From: Homarus americanus
Lineage: Eukaryota; Arthropoda; Malacostraca; Decapoda; Nephropidae
DNA length: 64,000 nucleotides
Direction of reading: 5' to 3'
Assembly: GCF_018991925.1 (NCBI RefSeq)
Contig: NW_024748870.1
Coordinates: 4,665,436 to 4,729,435 of the forward strand
Position numbers and translations under genes: made by a program. Positions 50,242-61,285 of the stretch are shown in pieces; positions within the stretch are counted from its first letter, which is position 1; each line of letters begins with the position of its first letter. Under the pieces are notes generated by a model, which saw nothing but the letters and a program-made list of their open reading frames with translations, had not been told where the DNA came from and ran no database searches.

Positions 50242-51845
50242 CTGTAAAAAGGTAGATTTAAGTTACCAGCTGCAGGTCACTTTCATCCTCACAAGTAAAC
50301 AAGGTCCAACAGCTACAAGAGAAATAAAATATTGTAACTCGTGAGCAACGATTAAAGAGTGTTGTGGATATACCCAACGTCACCTGGCAACAGAACTGAT
50401 TCTGTTGTCCATCTGAATCATTTCTGTAAAAGTTAATGATTATAAAACATCTACAAGAACAATGAATGATTTTGATTGTCGCTAGTACTGATCTTGTCTC
50501 TCACTAATGCCTGGTTGGGTTGGAGTGTGAGAAGGGTTTTGTCCCTGACGAACCACATAGGGTTTCTCTGGATACTTCTGTGTATTCCTGTACTAACACT
50601 AAATACATGAGGACAGGCCCTCACTAGACCTCTAAGAAAATGTGTTAGTCATAAGTAATTGCTTTATCCAGTATGAACATATACAGTTAATCTAAAAAAA
50701 TCCTAAACATTTGTCAAGTAGTCTTTCATCTATGTAAGCTTTATCTAGTAATTCATCAGTTCCTTTCCTATTTGTATTTTAAATAACTATTAATTTTGTA
50801 GGTACCTTCCATAGTGAATATTCATATGAACAGTTCGTGTCCAGGTAAGTGTGTGCTAATTTAATTACAGTTCCCCATAAATATTGGCGTACAAGTTTTC
50901 TTTCATATATATTTCATGGCTAACTATGTTAAACTAGACACACCCTGCCTACACTGCACTGATAATCTGATTTGATTAATAATTAATATATTAGTACAGA
51001 GTTTAATATACATAAAATGTTTCGTCCAGCCTTTCTTAAACGTGTGTGTGTGTGAATATTCTTTCTTCAGATATTACAAAATTAACACACAACTCGAACA
51101 ATAGACACATTTGTGGTGCTTCGTTCTGGAGGAAAAAAAAAACAAGCAATATTTTGTTAGGTACTGTAGGTATTTTAAGCGGCATATACTAACCATAAGA
51201 CGATCCTCCCCCAGTTTCCTGTATCAGTCTCTCTCCTTTATCCTTCCCAGCAATTCAAATCCACGCGTTTTTGTTAGGTTAGTTTTCATTTTTGAAGAAC
51301 TTACAGACGATGAAGGTGAGAAATGAGTAAACGACATTAAACTAATTAAAAAATAAAGTTAACCATAAAAGACGAGGCATACATCTTATGATTTTACCCA
51401 AATCCTAAATTACCTAAAAAAAAACCCACAGAAAAAGACTATAAACCGATTTGTTTAATATAACTAACAAAAAAAATCGGATAAAAAAGCAACTTATGTC
51501 TTGTGTTTGTTTACTGTTTATCACCGAGACCTTCACCGTGAACTAAGACCTTACTAGTGTACGCAAAGCCACTACTGTGAACTTGTATAACTTAAACACG
51601 TCGTAAGATAATATACGATCCGTTTTAGCATTCATCCTACTGGAAGTAAAAGTGAGCTTCATTTTTATATGCTGGGATAACTTGTATGGCGTGTTGTAAG
51701 CAGATTATTACTGTGGCCCTGGTTGTGTATAGTATTTCCAGTCACTAATTTTAACTATATAACACAGATTCACATAGAGACACACAGACAGACAAACATT
51801 CGACTAATAAACCGACAAAGGATGTTAAAAATAAGGGGGAAACAA
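50242..51845. other. No gene identified
   Basis: A+T-rich unique DNA with no repeat array or credible open frame. Confidence 0.5.
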
Positions 51846-51849
51846 ACAA

Positions 51850-52330
51850 ACGTTCCAACTATTCAGAACGACGGGAAGCGGAAGGAGAGAATACCCGGCC
51901 AGCCATTCAGAACGACAGGAGGCAGGGAGAGAGACCGTCCGCACTCAGTCATTCAGAACGGTAGGGGGAGAGAACGCCCAACCAGCCACTCAGAATGACA
52001 GGGAGGGGGAGGGGGTGAGGGGGAGAACGCCACACCAGACGTTTGGGACGCCAATAAACATCTTGAAATGGCAAATGTCGAGAAGATTGTCAAGTGAAAA
52101 TATATATATTAAAGAGGAAGGGGGAGTTAGAGGCGGCTGGTGCATATATCCAGTGTAAACCATGTGTGGCAGGACGACCCAGGGGCGGTACACACGCTAC
52201 ACCCAAGATACACACACGTTATACCCAAGATACACACAGGCCCGGATACACACACACACACACACTATCCATGATAAACATACGCTACACCCAGTATACA
52301 TAAACGCAACACTCTGATACAGACGCACAA
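51850..52330. repeat. Short irregular tandem repeats
   Basis: CAGCCATTCAGAACGACAGG-type units at 51850-52010 and ACACCCAAGATACACACACG-type units at 52190-52320, three to five copies each. Confidence 0.8.
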
Positions 52331-52865
52331 ACTAAAGCCATCCCAACACAATATGGGTACTAGAGCAGAAGTGGGTCAAGTGTACAACACAGGTAGTACA
52401 CAGTATATACGCTAGTGTATTCAACATTATGCCCAATCACGCAAGAAAAATCACACACACCTTGTATAAGTATCACTGCGCATGATAAATGTATTTATTC
52501 ATAATTATACAAGATAAATTACACATCAATATGCATAATTTCCACAAAATATTCCATTTTTTCCGTCAAAAGTTTTTCCCCAGCGCCCAACTTTAATAAA
52601 CACGTTTGCTCCAGCAGTTTCCTCCCACCCTGCGCCAGTGCTGACTCCGCCCCCCAGACCATTGGTGTATACATTATCCCCGACATTGTTATGTCTCCTC
52701 TTTATCACGCCCTTATTTCCCCCTCTTCATCATGTTCACCTCTTCATCACGCCATTATTCCCCCCCTCCCTCTACATCATGTTTTAACTTCCTCTCTTCC
52801 GTCGCAACTCAGCTTCCGGACATAAATAAACAACACACATGGAGGATCGTCTTAAGTCAATAAAG

Positions 52866-53290
52866 TTATTATTATTATTATTATTATTATTATGATTAAC
52901 TCAAGTATCACTAATGTAATAATCACCATTGTTATAGATATTATAGATACTGTAATTTATTTTCATTGAGACGAACGAGGGCGTGTCTCTCAGAACTAGG
53001 CTCCAGGTTCTGTCCCCGGCCTGAGAGTTACCCAGTGTGAGCTGTGTGACCCAACCAAGCACTGGAGGGTTTTCTTCAGTGATAAGTGATGGAAATGAAA
53101 AATAGAATAAAAAGATAAGATCATCAATTGGCTTGGAGAAGTGGAGGGTCACAGAGAGGAGGACCTGACTCAGCACCACCAGTCCTCCAGGGAACCAACA
53201 TATAAAATACATTAGTTCACCAACTCTTTCATTATTTCTCCCTGAGGGCGACTCTTCTTCACCCCTCTCCCCCCGACACATCCCTCACCT

Positions 53291-53325
<35 letters not shown>
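52866..53325. repeat. (ATT)n and (GA)n microsatellites bounding unique DNA
   Basis: An ATT run at 52866-52894 and a GA run at 53293-53325. No gene between them. Confidence 0.9.
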
Positions 53326-53328
<3 letters not shown>

Positions 53329-53526
53329 ACAGCAACGAAATATAAAACTACGACAACAACAATAAACTCTACAACTACCAACAACAAAAATTACAACAAC
53401 AACAACTGTGACAAGAAATAATGACAATAGCAATGACAACCAAACAACAACAACTCGTCTGATAACTTTCACAAAAGACACAGTTCTTAATGACTTGTAC
53501 TGGTACTGGTTGTGATTACCACCACC

Positions 53527-53626
53527 NNNNNNNNNNNNNNNNNNNNNNNNNNNNNNNNNNNNNNNNNNNNNNNNNNNNNNNNNNNNNNNNNNNNNNNNNN
53601 NNNNNNNNNNNNNNNNNNNNNNNNNN
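53527..53626. other. Assembly gap of 100 N
   Basis: Exactly 100 N, a conventional unknown-size gap. It is followed at once by a (TA)n tract, so the assembly broke in or beside that microsatellite. Confidence 1.

Positions 53627-53687
<61 letters not shown>
53627..53687. repeat. (TA)n microsatellite left of the hAT element
   Basis: About 30 AT units visible after the gap; the true length is unknown. Confidence 0.97.
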
Positions 53688-53690
<3 letters not shown>

Positions 53691-56393
53691 GGGCGTTCCT
53701 AGAGTATTTGGCACCCGGGGCGGACCTATCCACTGGCACCCCCTTCCTTTCAGAGATGAATAAATATACAGTAAAAGTAAAATACACAATCGTCCCTAAA
53801 GTACAGGGCCCCCAGGGCAAGGGGCATTCCTTTGTCCCCTTACTCTTCCTCTACTGAGACGAATGATAAAAATAATAATCATAATTTTAAGGAATTTTGC
53901 ATTATACATAGTAAATATTATAAATGTTTTAGTTTCCTTCAATTAATATGGAAAATTATTATTTTTTTTACTAAAGTATAATGTAGCCTACATCAAGTGT
54001 AATATTCGTAAATAAAAAGCAGGTTTGTAAATGTGGATGATATTTAAGAAATCTACAGTATATATAAACAAATGTATTTCCTAATTTCAACAAAATTTAC
54101 ACGATACAACAAAGCACATACAAGTAATTCAAATATACAAAGTACAGAAACCATACTGTATATAACAAGTTACACATTAAATAAAGTATTACACAATGAG
54201 AAGGGCGCAGCCTTCTTCAACTCACTTTTATCAGAAGCTTGACCAATAGCACTAGATTGTTCTAAAAACATAGGAAACAACGAGATACAAGCGGTATACT
54301 TTCATCTAACGCAAAAAAAAAAAAAAAATTATATAGGAGGAAAGAGAGTGAAGTATATGGATATATATAGAGGAGAAGAGAGAAAGAGAGATATATATAG
54401 AGAGAGAGTAAGGGTAGAGTATATAAGCAAGTATATGTTATATATATGGTGAGAAGTAATAGTTTTACAGCCTCATCGTTCGTGACTTTGCTTCAGCAAA
54501 CTTACCAATTATTTCATCCAAATTAACTGTCTTGGCACGTTCATTTTCGATAGAAATCATAGCTAGGCTGTTCAATCTTGCCTGAGTCATGCTAGAACGA
54601 AGATAATTCTTGATGAGTTTCAGTTTAGAGAAACTTCTTTCACATGATGCAACAGACACACATATTGTTAAAAAGAATCTCAGGCACAATGACAAGTTTG
54701 GCAAGGTTTCACATAAGTCCCATTTGACAATAAACTTCAGGAACTGCAAGACTGTCCATTTATTGGCTTCTTCAGGTGTGATTTTGGCAGCCTCCACGTG
54801 TCTGCGAAGTCTCATAATTTCTACCATGACATCCTCATCAGAAATTTCATTAAAAATCTTGGTCATGCTTGAATTTGAAATACTCCCCTGAAGTAGTTCT
54901 TCTTTTGCAGAAAGCAAGTAGCTTGGCTGAATAACTGCAGATATTGACAAGATATTATCCATGGCCTCTGAACGAGCATCCAATTCTAGACTAAATCGAT
55001 CTTAGCATTCACACATTGATCTCCTCATTTCCTCTTGCAGTGTCAGTCCAGCTTCTCTAGCCATCTTGTCTGGCATCATTTTCTTACGTCTTATCCTCCC
55101 TCTTGTTTCCATGGCGATGCCCATTTCTTCACATTGTGTAGTTGCATATTGAATCACTCTCTCCACAATTTCATTCCGCTGACCTCGAAGAAACAATTTC
55201 AAACCAATGAGCTTTACAGTGCACTTTTCAAGACTTATTCCTTCTGTTTGCAAATACTTCTGCGTGAGATTCACTTCTTCCAGTACATCACACCAAAAAG
55301 AAAGATAACCCAAAAAATAAAAAACACATACATCTTTAAGCAAAACTTCAGCTGATCCTCTTGTGTCAACATTTTCTCTATGATCCGTCAATGTTTCCAG
55401 GGCTATGATCAGCTTCTCAAATTGTTTCTTGAGAGGCTTTACTGCATCATGATGTGCACTCCATCTAGTCTGAGAAAGTCTTTTGACTGTCAGGTTCATA
55501 TTTTCTTTCGGTACTTCCCATCGGTGAGTTGAAAGTGAAAAAGAGCAATAAAGTTTCTCTACAGTTCCAAAGAATGTTACACATAAAGGATTGGTTACAA
55601 AAGAGTGTACCCCACAAAAGTTCAGGGAATGATTGGCACAAGGCACAAACAAAACCTTTAGATTTATTTCTTTGATTTTCTTCTGAACACCTCCATGAAT
55701 ACCAGCCATAGTTGCAGCATTATCATATCCTTGACTGCGGCAAAAGTTATTGTCCAGTCCACCACTCTCCAAATTACTCAGCATATCCTTTGTGAGCTCA
55801 TTTGCAGTTTTTCCAGCAATAGGAAAGAAACCCAAGAAAGATTCCCTTACTTCAACCGAATCACCTTCAATATGAACATATCTAATCACTTCGGACATCT
55901 GATCTGTATGAGAAATATCAGGTGTACTGTCAAAAAGAATTCCAAAATACTTGGCCTACTTGATGTCAGCCAAATTTTTTTCCTTAACATTATTTCATAG
56001 AAGACAGATGAATTCATTCTGAATATTTGGTGACAAATAAGAGCTCACTCTCCTTCCAGATGTCTGAGATGGAATAGCATGCTTAACCTCCAAAAGATGT
56101 TCTTTCAAAACAGGATCATAGTTTGATAGTAACTCCACCAGTTCTAGGAAATTGCCTTTGTTTATTGATAACATATCCTCTCTATGACCACGAAAAGAAA
56201 GGTTCTGTCGAGCTAGAAACATGTTACATGCAAAAGACGATGAAGTATGCCCCTCCATTTCTTCCTCTCTCTGTCCATTGCAGCTTGATTACCATGATCA
56301 ACAGTTCTTTTGCGCTTAAGTCCTGCCTCATGGCACCCCCCTCTGGCTGTCACCCGGGGCGGACCGCCCCCCCGCCCCCTCCTTAGTACGCCA

Positions 56394-56396
<3 letters not shown>
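53688..56396 (-). mobile_element. Fossil hAT transposon, terminal repeats to terminal repeats
   Basis: The left end CAGGGGCGTTCCTAG (53688) and the inverted right end CAGTGGCGTACTAAG (56396) are hAT-like terminal repeats, followed inside by CACCCGGGGCGGACC-like blocks. Flanks are TATATATA on both sides, consistent with an 8-bp target duplication but uninformative in a TA microsatellite. The element is 2709 bp and contains the transposase pseudogene at 54465-56258. Confidence 0.85.
54465..56258 (-). pseudogene. hAT transposase (ZMYM1-like family), three stop codons
   Basis: One reading frame runs from 56258 to 54465, interrupted by TGA (55997-55995), TAG (55958-55956) and TAA (55004-55002). 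Before the first stop: MFLARQNLSFRGHREDMLSI, YDPVLKEHL and SSYLSPNIQNEFI. After the second stop: AKYFGILFDSTPDISHTDQM, SQGYDNAATMAGIHGGVQ and VPCANHSLNFCGVHS. The C-terminal hAT dimerisation region reads SVASCERSFSKLKLIKNYLR, then NSLAMISIENE. These motifs match the ZMYM1/DUF4371-type transposases (family knowledge). Only about 140 bp separate the frame from the right end, so the N-terminal zinc-finger part is deleted. Apart from the stops the frame is unshifted, so decay is moderate. Confidence 0.92.

Positions 56397-56480
<84 letters not shown>
56397..56480. repeat. (TA)n microsatellite between the hAT and Penelope elements
   Basis: About 42 TA units. One end abuts the hAT terminus and the other the Penelope element. 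Confidence 0.98.
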
Positions 56481-56482
<2 letters not shown>

Positions 56483-56722
56483 AGTAAATCACTGTAGGTG
56501 CAAGTGCATCCAGTGGCGCATTCTACAATCAAGGAAAGAAAAGAAAACACGAAGTTCCCAAGCGCTTTCGTGTAATTCACATCTTCAGGGGTGGGTACAG
56601 ACTAAAGAGAAGTACAAAACAAGGTGTATATACATACAGAGGAGGGTGAGACCAGGTCCACAATGGTCAGGTATAAGGTAATGACCCTACTAATCTCTAA
56701 ATAGCATGGCAACGGTCGGTAG

Positions 56723-57085
56723 TCAGGTCAGAGTTGTAAGGTGACCCAACCTTCTCACCTGGTTACAAATCTTCTTAATTACAAAATTGTCCAGTTTGTA
56801 CATGCCATTACTCAAATTCATGTTGAATGCTTCGGTATGTTTAATGAGACTAGATTCTATGATGTTCCTACTGTCAATTGAATTACAAGGTAATATTGAG
56901 GAGGCATTATCCCAGTCAATGCAATGTTTGTTATCCCTCAAATGAACAAACAGAGCATTGGATTCCTGGCTCATCCCCAATAATTAGTATTTAGGCAGCT
57001 TAATTCTAGTTAAAAGGACTTTACCTGTCTGGGCCTCATAAAACATATACACATTCTTTGAAAAGTAACTTATAAATGCAACCAT
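56723..57085 (-). pseudogene. Broken GIY-YIG endonuclease of the Penelope element
   Basis: Directly after the RT stop (57088-57086) one frame reads [15 protein letters not shown], the GIY half. The RT frame then reads QTGKVLLTRIKLPKY, a stop, and SNALFVHLRDNKHCIDWDNA followed by LIKHTEAFNMNLSNGMYKLD. These are consecutive parts of the family's GIY-YIG domain split by at least two frameshifts and two stops. The YIG motif itself is not intact. Confidence 0.8.
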
Positions 57086-58999
57086 CTAAAGTTGTTGGGA
57101 GTTCTTGATTAACATTTGTTTAACAGTGCATGAGTTTTTAAATGCCACATTGACGTTCCAGGTTTTTAGTTGTGCAGGAATGTGTGAGAAATTTTTGTGA
57201 AATGGTAATATTAAGATATTCTTATGGTCATGGGTGGGCTTGGGATCAGTTCTATAAAAAGTTTTCTTAGTAATGTTTAGGCATTTGTCTATGAAAGATC
57301 TAGGGTATTTAAGGTTTGAGCCAATATTATATATATATTTGTATTCTTCATCAATGAATTCCGGACTGCAAATTCTCAAGGCACGTAAAAACATTGTTGA
57401 AAATACTGACTGTTTGACTTTATTATGGTGGGCAGAATAATAATGAATGTATGAACACACATTAGTTGGTTTTCTATAAATACTGAACTTAAAAGTGTTA
57501 CCTATTCTGTGTATCAGACAGTCTAGGAATGGCAATTTACAGTCTTGCTCTAATTCCACAGTGAATTTGATCGAGGGGGCTAAGTTGTTAAGTTGTGGCA
57601 GGAAAGCTTTTAGGTCCTCATTACATGGCCAGAGACATAATACATCATCAACATATCTAAACCAGACTGCTGAGGGTGGTAAAATATTACTTAATAGTTT
57701 CTTTTCAAAGAATTCCATATATAGGTTGCTTAATACAGGTGAGAGTGGATTACCCATTGCCATACCAAATTTTTGAGCATAATATTCCCCATTGAATTCG
57801 AATTTGCAATCCTTAATACATAGTTTGATGAGTTCGATGAAGTCGTCTTTCGAGACGGGCAGTGAAATGTTATCCAGGGAATCTATGAGGAACTCTAGTA
57901 AATCATCAACTGGGACCTTTGTAAAGAGTGACGTTACATCAAAGCTGACCAGTTTAAAATCATGATTAATGTGTAAGTTATTGAGTTTATCAACCAGATC
58001 CATATTATTCTTGATATTGGAGTTAGAAATGTTGCCAACTAGGGGATTTAGTAAAGAAACTAACCATTTAGATAGTTTATAAGAGATTGACCCAACTGAG
58101 CTAATAATGGGTCTTGCTGGGTTATTGGGCTTGTGAGTCTTGATTACACCGTACATGTATGGCAGTGGAGGGGACGGTGAAGTAAGATGTTTAATGAGAG
58201 TAGCTTTGCCTCTCAATAGAGACTTCAGTTTTTTGTTGAACTGGGTGTTGACAGTGTTGAGAGGATTATTTATGACCTTAGAATATGTTGCAACATCACA
58301 TAAAAGGTCATTCATTTTAGAAACATAGTCATCTTTGTTTAAAATCACTACTGTGTTGGCTTTATCTGCTTTAGTGACATGCAGATCCTTATTTTTCTTA
58401 AGGGCTTGGATTGCTTTGGTGAATCTTTCTGGACAGTTTGGAATACAAGGCTTACACATAGATGCATACACAATACCTTTACACATGTTCACTTCTTCAT
58501 TTGTCAAATTACTGAATTTCTCCAAATCGCAAAATGCTCTGGCTATGTCAACACTGTTGACTCCCTTGTTAGAACCATCAAAACTTAAACCATAGCCGAG
58601 GGCACACAAGGTATCATTGTCTAGTTGTTTAGAGGAGAGATTCACTACACAGTTGTGATTGGCATCCTTAGTCCAATCACTATTTCTAATAAGGAGTGCC
58701 AATTTGTGGTCTATCTTGGCTTGAAGATCAGAACGCTCACGTCTCAGGTTATCAAAACAGTAATCCAACATGAACTTTTTCCAATCACTCAGTATGGTCA
58801 TATTAAAAGTATACTTTTTATGTCTTACATTACGGAAAGATTCATTCATTTCAATTTTCTTTATTCCAAAGTGTTTCCTTAGGATGATTTCTTTGAAATC
58901 ATAAAAAGGGCGAACAGACATCTGCAGGACACTGTAGGTGCGCGTGATCCAAGTGTATGCTGATAACCACAAGGAAACAATAAAATACGTAGTTCCCAA
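57086..58999 (-). CDS. Penelope-like reverse transcriptase, open over 637 codons
   Basis: This RT copies element RNA at chromosomal nicks. Motifs in order: [16 protein letters not shown] (the DKG-like N-terminal motif, here DKA), [51 protein letters not shown] (first catalytic Asp), [20 protein letters not shown], and [12 protein letters not shown] with YVDD near residues 448-451. [10 protein letters not shown] and [18 protein letters not shown] follow, typical of the family. All catalytic residues look present. The open frame begins inside the 5' terminal repeat, so the natural start may be Met27 (58921) or Met51. The linked endonuclease is broken, so the copy is probably inactive in cis. 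Confidence 0.93.
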   Translation of the reverse strand: MGTTYFIVSLWLSAYTWITRTYSVLQMSVRPFYDFKEIILRKHFGIKKIEMNESFRNVRHKKYTFNMTILSDWKKFMLDYCFDNLRRERSDLQAKIDHKLALLIRNSDWTKDANHNCVVNLSSKQLDNDTLCALGYGLSFDGSNKGVNSVDIARAFCDLEKFSNLTNEEVNMCKGIVYASMCKPCIPNCPERFTKAIQALKKNKDLHVTKADKANTVVILNKDDYVSKMNDLLCDVATYSKVINNPLNTVNTQFNKKLKSLLRGKATLIKHLTSPSPPLPYMYGVIKTHKPNNPARPIISSVGSISYKLSKWLVSLLNPLVGNISNSNIKNNMDLVDKLNNLHINHDFKLVSFDVTSLFTKVPVDDLLEFLIDSLDNISLPVSKDDFIELIKLCIKDCKFEFNGEYYAQKFGMAMGNPLSPVLSNLYMEFFEKKLLSNILPPSAVWFRYVDDVLCLWPCNEDLKAFLPQLNNLAPSIKFTVELEQDCKLPFLDCLIHRIGNTFKFSIYRKPTNVCSYIHYYSAHHNKVKQSVFSTMFLRALRICSPEFIDEEYKYIYNIGSNLKYPRSFIDKCLNITKKTFYRTDPKPTHDHKNILILPFHKNFSHIPAQLKTWNVNVAFKNSCTVKQMLIKNSQQL

Positions 59000-59098
59000 G
59001 CGCTTTTGTGTAATTCACATCTGTACTCGCCCCTGAAGAAGTGAATTACACGAAAACGCTTGGGAACTTCGTGTTTTCTTGATTCCTTAGGGTTATCA
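58961..59098. repeat. Inverted repeat at the 5' end of the Penelope element
   Basis: The left arm 58961-59019 (TGATAACC...GTGTAATTCACAT) and right arm 59041-59098 (GTGAATTACACG...GGTTATCA) are inverted copies around a 21-bp spacer, about 85% matched by eye. Confidence 0.9.
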
Positions 59099-59201
<103 letters not shown>

Positions 59202-59274
59202 GTTAATGAATACCATATCGTTTCCCATTATTGATCTTTTTTATGGTCTTTTATTATTATTATTATTATTATTA

Positions 59275-59523
59275 CAGGTTGACAATCCCTTATCCGAAAT
59301 CCTTGGGGCCAGAGGCATTTTGGATTTCGGAATTTTTCGGTTTTCAGAATGATTTTTATTTGTTTTTGTATTAACCCACCCGGGCACAAGTCACTGACCC
59401 ACATTGGGGCCTGGGGGGCGAAAATATAATAATAATTATAATAACAATAATAATAATAATAATAATAATTCATAGGCCTAGGTCGGGTTTCTCACTTTTT
59501 ATCTTTTTTCACTCTTGTATTTC

Positions 59524-59589
<66 letters not shown>

Positions 59590-59905
59590 TTAGTAATACA
59601 GTATTATTGCTATTATTTTTATTATAAATTTTATTATTATATTTTATTATTATTAGTTATCATTATTATTTTATTTAGGTGTATTTTTTATTTACAATTT
59701 TTATTTACTATGAAAAATTATTATTATTATACTGTAATTAGTATTACGATTACATTTTCGCCCCACAGGCCCGATATGGGTCAGTGATCTATGCCTGGGT
59801 GGGCTAATCCCTGTTTAAAAAAAAAAAAAAAAAATGCTCCACAATTTTGTTTCGGTTTTCAGAGCTTTTCGGTTTTCGGAATTTCAGATAAAGGGTTGTC
59901 AACCT

Positions 59906-59906
<1 letters not shown>
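59275..59906. mobile_element. Tigger/pogo-like MITE inside ATT repeats
   Basis: Ends CAGGTTGACAATCCCTTATC (59275) and CAGGTTGACAACCCTTTATC inverted (59906), with CGGAATTTTTCGGTTTTC-like inner blocks, and TA on both sides (59273-59274, 59907-59908). No transposase. The interior contains an inverted pair of the CCCGGGCACAAGTCACTGAC repeat (59370-59420 and 59757-59815) and long ATT tracts. Confidence 0.85.
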
Positions 59907-59972
<66 letters not shown>

Positions 59973-60007
59973 ATTATACTATATTTTTATTTAATATTTG
60001 TTATAAT

Positions 60008-60103
<96 letters not shown>

Positions 60104-60104
60104 T
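59437..60104. repeat. Cluster of (ATT)n microsatellites
   Basis: Runs at 59437-59470, 59520-59590, 59908-59970 and 60010-60100, separated by the MITE end and short unique DNA. Confidence 0.97.
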
Positions 60105-60165
60105 TTCTCCCCCAGGCCCAGATGTGGGTCATTGACCTGTGCCCTGGTGAGCTAAATCCGTAAAA
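60105..60165 (-). repeat. Dispersed repeat, inverted copy
   Basis: CCCAGGCCCAGATGTGGGTC followed by ATTGACCTGTGCCC is the reverse complement of the block at 1089-1130. Confidence 0.75.
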
Positions 60166-60699
60166 ATATAAAAAATAAAAAATAAATAAAATAAAATAAA
60201 TAAATAAATTAGATGGTCCATGGTCTTCAAACAAGCAATTCTGTATTTGCAGTAGTTTATTTATTCAGCGCGTGAATCATAGTAGAAGAGGACCAGCAAA
60301 GCAATTATCTGGAGCTGTACAGTTGAATTATTAGTTTTGACCATAACATTTCGGGTAGTTTAAATATCCTTGCGTATAACATAGAGGTTTAAGGCTGCAT
60401 TCCAAATCATCTGACATCCTTTTGTTATTTGCTTATACCAGGGTATTCTTCCATTAAATCAGTGCATACACTACTCAGGTTTAATAATTGCAGTATATAG
60501 AAAGTGTATTTAATCTTCAGCGAATTTGATAGTGTGACAGTGGTTAAATTATTTAGAACTGCGGTAGAGTAGGGCCTCGTCGTTTTACTTTGCGTATTTG
60601 TATGGGGTGGCAATCATTTTACTAATATATTATTGAGGTATATATAATTGCTACAGGTTTTTCTTCTGACGTCCGTACTGCTAATTTTATGTGTTACAG

Positions 60700-60824
60700 A
60701 CCCGGGGGAAGTGTGTCCCCAGTAAAAGAAATAGCTGGAACCATTGGAAAATTAGATAAAGCCCACAAGATAGAAAGTGTGGACTTTGAAGACAGTGCAC
60801 GACACATTGCAAATAGTGAACTCA
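60700..60824 (+). CDS. Candidate coding exon of an unrecognised plus-strand gene
   Basis: A good acceptor (branch-like CTGCTAAT, then TTTTATGTGTTACAG|A) opens 41 codons with a coding-like composition: PGGSVSPVKEIAGTIGKLDK, then AHKIESVDFEDSARHIANSEL. A weak donor, CTCA|GTATCA, closes it. I do not recognise the protein. It lies opposite the NME7-like gene and directly touches the donor minisatellite. It could be a chance open frame; the other strand is also open but less protein-like. Confidence 0.35.
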
Positions 60825-61185
60825 GTATCACCTGATGTAACATTGTGAGACATACAATACAACACAACTCACCTGATGTAACATTGTGAGACATACAATA
60901 CAACACAACTCACCTGATGTATCATTGTGAGACATACAACACAACACAACTCACCTGATGTATCATTGCGAGACATACAACACAACTCACCTGATGTATC
61001 ATTGCGAGACATACAACACAACTCACCTGATGTATCATTGTGAGACATACAACACAACACAACTCACCTGATGTATAATTTTGAGGCATACAATACAACA
61101 CAACTCACCTGATGTATCATTGTGAGACATACAACACAACACAACTCACCTGATGTATCATTGCGAGACATACAACACAACTCAC
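60825..61185 (-). repeat. Minisatellite built from the NME7 exon end and its splice donor
   Basis: Nine tandem units of 41 or 36 bp follow the authentic donor. On the minus strand each unit contains an AATGATACATCAG-like exon end followed by GTGAGTTGTG (the leftmost reads GTGATA, and two have other single changes). On the plus strand CACCTGATG recurs at 60829, 60870, 60911, 60952, 60988, 61024, 61065, 61106, 61147 and 61183, so the spacings are 41, 41, 41, 36, 36, 41, 41, 41 and 36. Confidence 0.95.
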
Positions 61186-61285
61186 CTGATGTATCATTGT
61201 AAGGTATAAGGACAAAATTCATCCCACTGGAAGCTTGAATCGTGTTATCACTCACATTAGAAGACGAGAAAAACAGATTCATCTC
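61186..61285 (-). CDS. NME7: NME7-like exon: linker after NDK domain A
   Basis: The exon has 33 codons plus one base. It starts at EMNLFFSSSNV and ends at YNDTSG, where CAG|GTGAGT is an ideal donor. The last part of this exon and its donor have been copied into the adjoining tandem array (60825-61185). Confidence 0.75.

Noticed and set aside
53212..53820. 202-codon minus frame spanning the N gap
   Set aside because: It is open only because N and TA repeats carry no stops.
59515..60234. Poly-Ile, poly-Leu and poly-Asn frames
   Set aside because: Translations of ATT microsatellites.
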